Shown here in pieces: positions 15,724-17,143 of a stretch of DNA of 17,143 nucleotides. The notes under the pieces were generated by a model, which saw only the letters and a list, made by a program, of their open reading frames with translations, did not search any database and was not told the DNA's origin. Made by a program: the position numbers and the translations under genes. Each line of letters begins with the position of its first letter. The first letter of the stretch is position 1. The DNA is from an uncultured Acetobacter sp. (GTDB taxonomy: Bacteria; Pseudomonadota; Alphaproteobacteria; Acetobacterales; Acetobacteraceae), in the NCBI GenBank assembly GCA_937900755.1, contig CALCDN010000172.1, positions 1-17,143 on the forward strand, read 5' to 3'.

Positions 15724-15752
15724 TTGACGACCGGATCAGTCTTTCCTATTAG
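15724..15752 (+). promoter_or_regulatory. Candidate sigma-70 promoter of the symporter gene
   Basis: TTGACG (15724-15729) and TATTAG (15747-15752) match five and four of six consensus positions and are separated by exactly 17 bases. Transcription would begin near 15759, leaving a leader of about 47 bases. The leader contains GGGAGAGGA about ten bases before ATG 15806. This is the best-looking promoter in the window by eye. Confidence 0.55.
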
Positions 15753-15805
15753 GAGCGTCTTTAGTCACAGAAGTTTTAAGTCAAAATGGGAGAGGAATAA
15801 CGCCG

Positions 15806-17062
15806 ATGGCAACTGCCACGCAGTTCGGAAATACCAGACGGCGGACATACGCCATCCTTGTCGCTCTCGTTTTGGGTGTCCTGTGCGGTTTGTCCGTGCA
15901 TGTCTGGGCACCGGCTTACATCGGTACGGCGGAGCAGGGCGCCACATTGCTTACGGGGCTGTTCCTCAGGCTGATTCGCATGGTCATCGCGCCGCTTGTC
16001 TTTGCGACACTGGTCAGCGGCATCGGCAAGCTGGGGGATGACACGCTGGTCCTGCGTGTGGGCGGCAAGGTCATTCTCTGGTTTTTGTGCATGTCCTTCA
16101 TCTCGCTCACCATCGGTCTGCTTGCGGCCAATATTTTGCAGCCGGGGGCAGGGTTCTCCGCACCGCTGCCCGCGGATATTACCTCCCTCAGGCATCCCTT
16201 CCAGCCGGTCGACTTTGTGTTGCATATCGTGCCCACAAGTATTCTGGACGCCATGTCACGCAATGACATTCTTCAGATTGTTGTGTTCTCGGTCCTGTTC
16301 GGGGTCTCTCTGCCTGCCGCGGGCAAGGCGGGCAAAACCATGCTCGCATGGTCGGAGGAGCTGGCCCACATCATGTTACGCATGACCGATATGGTCATGG
16401 TTCTGGCCCCTATAGCCGTTTTCGGTTCCATCATGGGCAGCCTCGCCCATAGCGGGCCGGAAATGATGTTGCATTTCGGGCGGTTTCTGTTCCAGTTCTA
16501 TGGAACAATCATGTCCTTGTGGCTTGTGCTGACCTTTATTACGTTCTGCGTCATTGGCCCCAGGATCAAAGAGTTGATCAAGGAACTGGTGCAGCCGGTT
16601 ATTCTGGGCTTTGCCACGGCCAGCAGCGAATCAGTTTACCCGCTTTTGCTGGAGCGGCTGGAAAACTTTGGCGTGCCCTCCCGGATCGCGGGTTTCGTGC
16701 TTCCCCTGGGGTATAGTTTCAACCTTGATGGCTCCATTTTGTTCCAGTCTTTTGGGGCCATGTTCATTGCCCAGGCCTATGGCATCCATCTGGCGTGGAC
16801 GCAGCAGGCATTGATGGTGCTGGTCATGATGCTGAGCAGCAAAGGAATAGCCGGTGTCCCACGTGCCTCGCTGGTTACGCTGGTTGCCGTTCTTCCCCAG
16901 TTTGGCCTTCCAGAAGCGGGGATCGCGCTCATCCTGGGCATTGACCATTTTCTGGACATGCTGCGTACGGCCACAAATGTTCTGGGCAATGGCTACGCCG
17001 CCGCCGTCTCGGCCAAATGGGAAGGCGTCCTGTCCGAAGGCCCAACAGAAGACGTGATCTGA
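15806..17062 (+). CDS. Dicarboxylate/amino acid:cation symporter (DAACS family)
   Basis: A 418-residue inner-membrane transporter of the sodium:dicarboxylate symporter family (PF00375), of normal length, with the glutamate-transporter fold. The N-terminal helices include LFLRLIRMVIAPLVFATLVSGI, a family hallmark. The first re-entrant hairpin reads TASSESVYP, close to the serine-rich loop of DctA. LPLGYSFNLDGS matches the NxDGT motif with Ser for Thr. SSKGIAGVPRASLV is the tip of the second hairpin, and DHFLDMLRTATNVLGN supplies the substrate-binding Asp, Arg and Asn of the eighth helix. Substrates would be C4-dicarboxylates or acidic amino acids taken up with protons or sodium; the motifs do not settle which. 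ATG 15806 has a good GGAGAGGA ribosome site. It is monocistronic, with its own promoter and terminator, and divergent from the exported-protein gene. Confidence 0.92.
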   Translation: MATATQFGNTRRRTYAILVALVLGVLCGLSVHVWAPAYIGTAEQGATLLTGLFLRLIRMVIAPLVFATLVSGIGKLGDDTLVLRVGGKVILWFLCMSFISLTIGLLAANILQPGAGFSAPLPADITSLRHPFQPVDFVLHIVPTSILDAMSRNDILQIVVFSVLFGVSLPAAGKAGKTMLAWSEELAHIMLRMTDMVMVLAPIAVFGSIMGSLAHSGPEMMLHFGRFLFQFYGTIMSLWLVLTFITFCVIGPRIKELIKELVQPVILGFATASSESVYPLLLERLENFGVPSRIAGFVLPLGYSFNLDGSILFQSFGAMFIAQAYGIHLAWTQQALMVLVMMLSSKGIAGVPRASLVTLVAVLPQFGLPEAGIALILGIDHFLDMLRTATNVLGNGYAAAVSAKWEGVLSEGPTEDVI

Positions 17063-17090
17063 CCCCGGGTTGCAACCTGTTGGAGGATAA

Positions 17091-17114
17091 AACGGGCCCT
17101 TTGGGCCTGTTTTC
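17091..17114 (+). terminator. Rho-independent terminator after the symporter gene
   Basis: A nine-base-pair stem (AACGGGCCC against GGGCCTGTT, one G-U wobble) with a TTT loop begins 28 bases past the symporter stop. The descending arm runs into TTTTCATTTT, giving a modest U tract. A-rich sequence precedes the stem, so it could also terminate a transcript arriving from beyond the right edge. Confidence 0.75.
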
Positions 17115-17143
17115 ATTTTGGTGAGGGAACGTTGAATTTAGAA

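Overview
The window looks like a chromosomal segment of a GC-rich alphaproteobacterium. An acetic acid bacterium (Acetobacteraceae) is the best guess, judged from the style of the cobalamin genes, the vitamin B12-dependent ethanolamine operon and the lineage-like RND pump. This placement is inferred from gene content only; no rRNA or other taxonomic marker is present. Almost everything is intact, tightly packed core-type sequence. No insertion sequence, phage gene, CRISPR array, tRNA or rRNA was seen.

Layout. (1) 1-2514, cobalamin (corrin ring) synthesis: the 3' end of cobL, then cobE and cobM on the + strand, joined by 4-base start/stop overlaps, facing cbiD on the - strand. (2) 2595-3668, an AraC-type regulator on the - strand, upstream of cbiD and divergent from the next block. 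(3) 3849-8910, ethanolamine use on the + strand: eutB and eutC (the B12-dependent ethanolamine ammonia-lyase), an ethanolamine permease (eat), and a beta-barrel outer-membrane porin. A strong intrinsic terminator follows the porin. (4) 8997-14841, a complete tripartite RND efflux pump on the - strand, in the order inner-membrane permease, periplasmic adaptor, outer-membrane lipoprotein channel, all translationally coupled. (5) 14842-15805, an AT-rich promoter zone and a small exported protein of unknown function. (6) 15806-17062, a dicarboxylate/amino-acid:cation symporter with a readable sigma-70-type promoter and its own terminator.

How it fits together. The porin would admit ethanolamine to the periplasm, Eat would bring it inside, and EutBC would split it to acetaldehyde and ammonia using adenosylcobalamin, whose corrin ring the neighbouring genes help make. 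The AraC regulator sits between the two blocks and could control both. No microcompartment shell gene, EutA reactivase or aldehyde dehydrogenase is in the window, and EutC lacks the long N-terminal extension found in microcompartment-targeted enterobacterial EutC. This points to a simple cytosolic pathway. The efflux pump and symporter have no obvious link to ethanolamine.

I did not find a clearly unprecedented system. The most interesting leads are the porin inside the eut operon, the possible araC-cbiD co-transcription, the dyad in the AT-rich region before the pump, and the two perfect palindromes at the start of the unknown exported protein gene.
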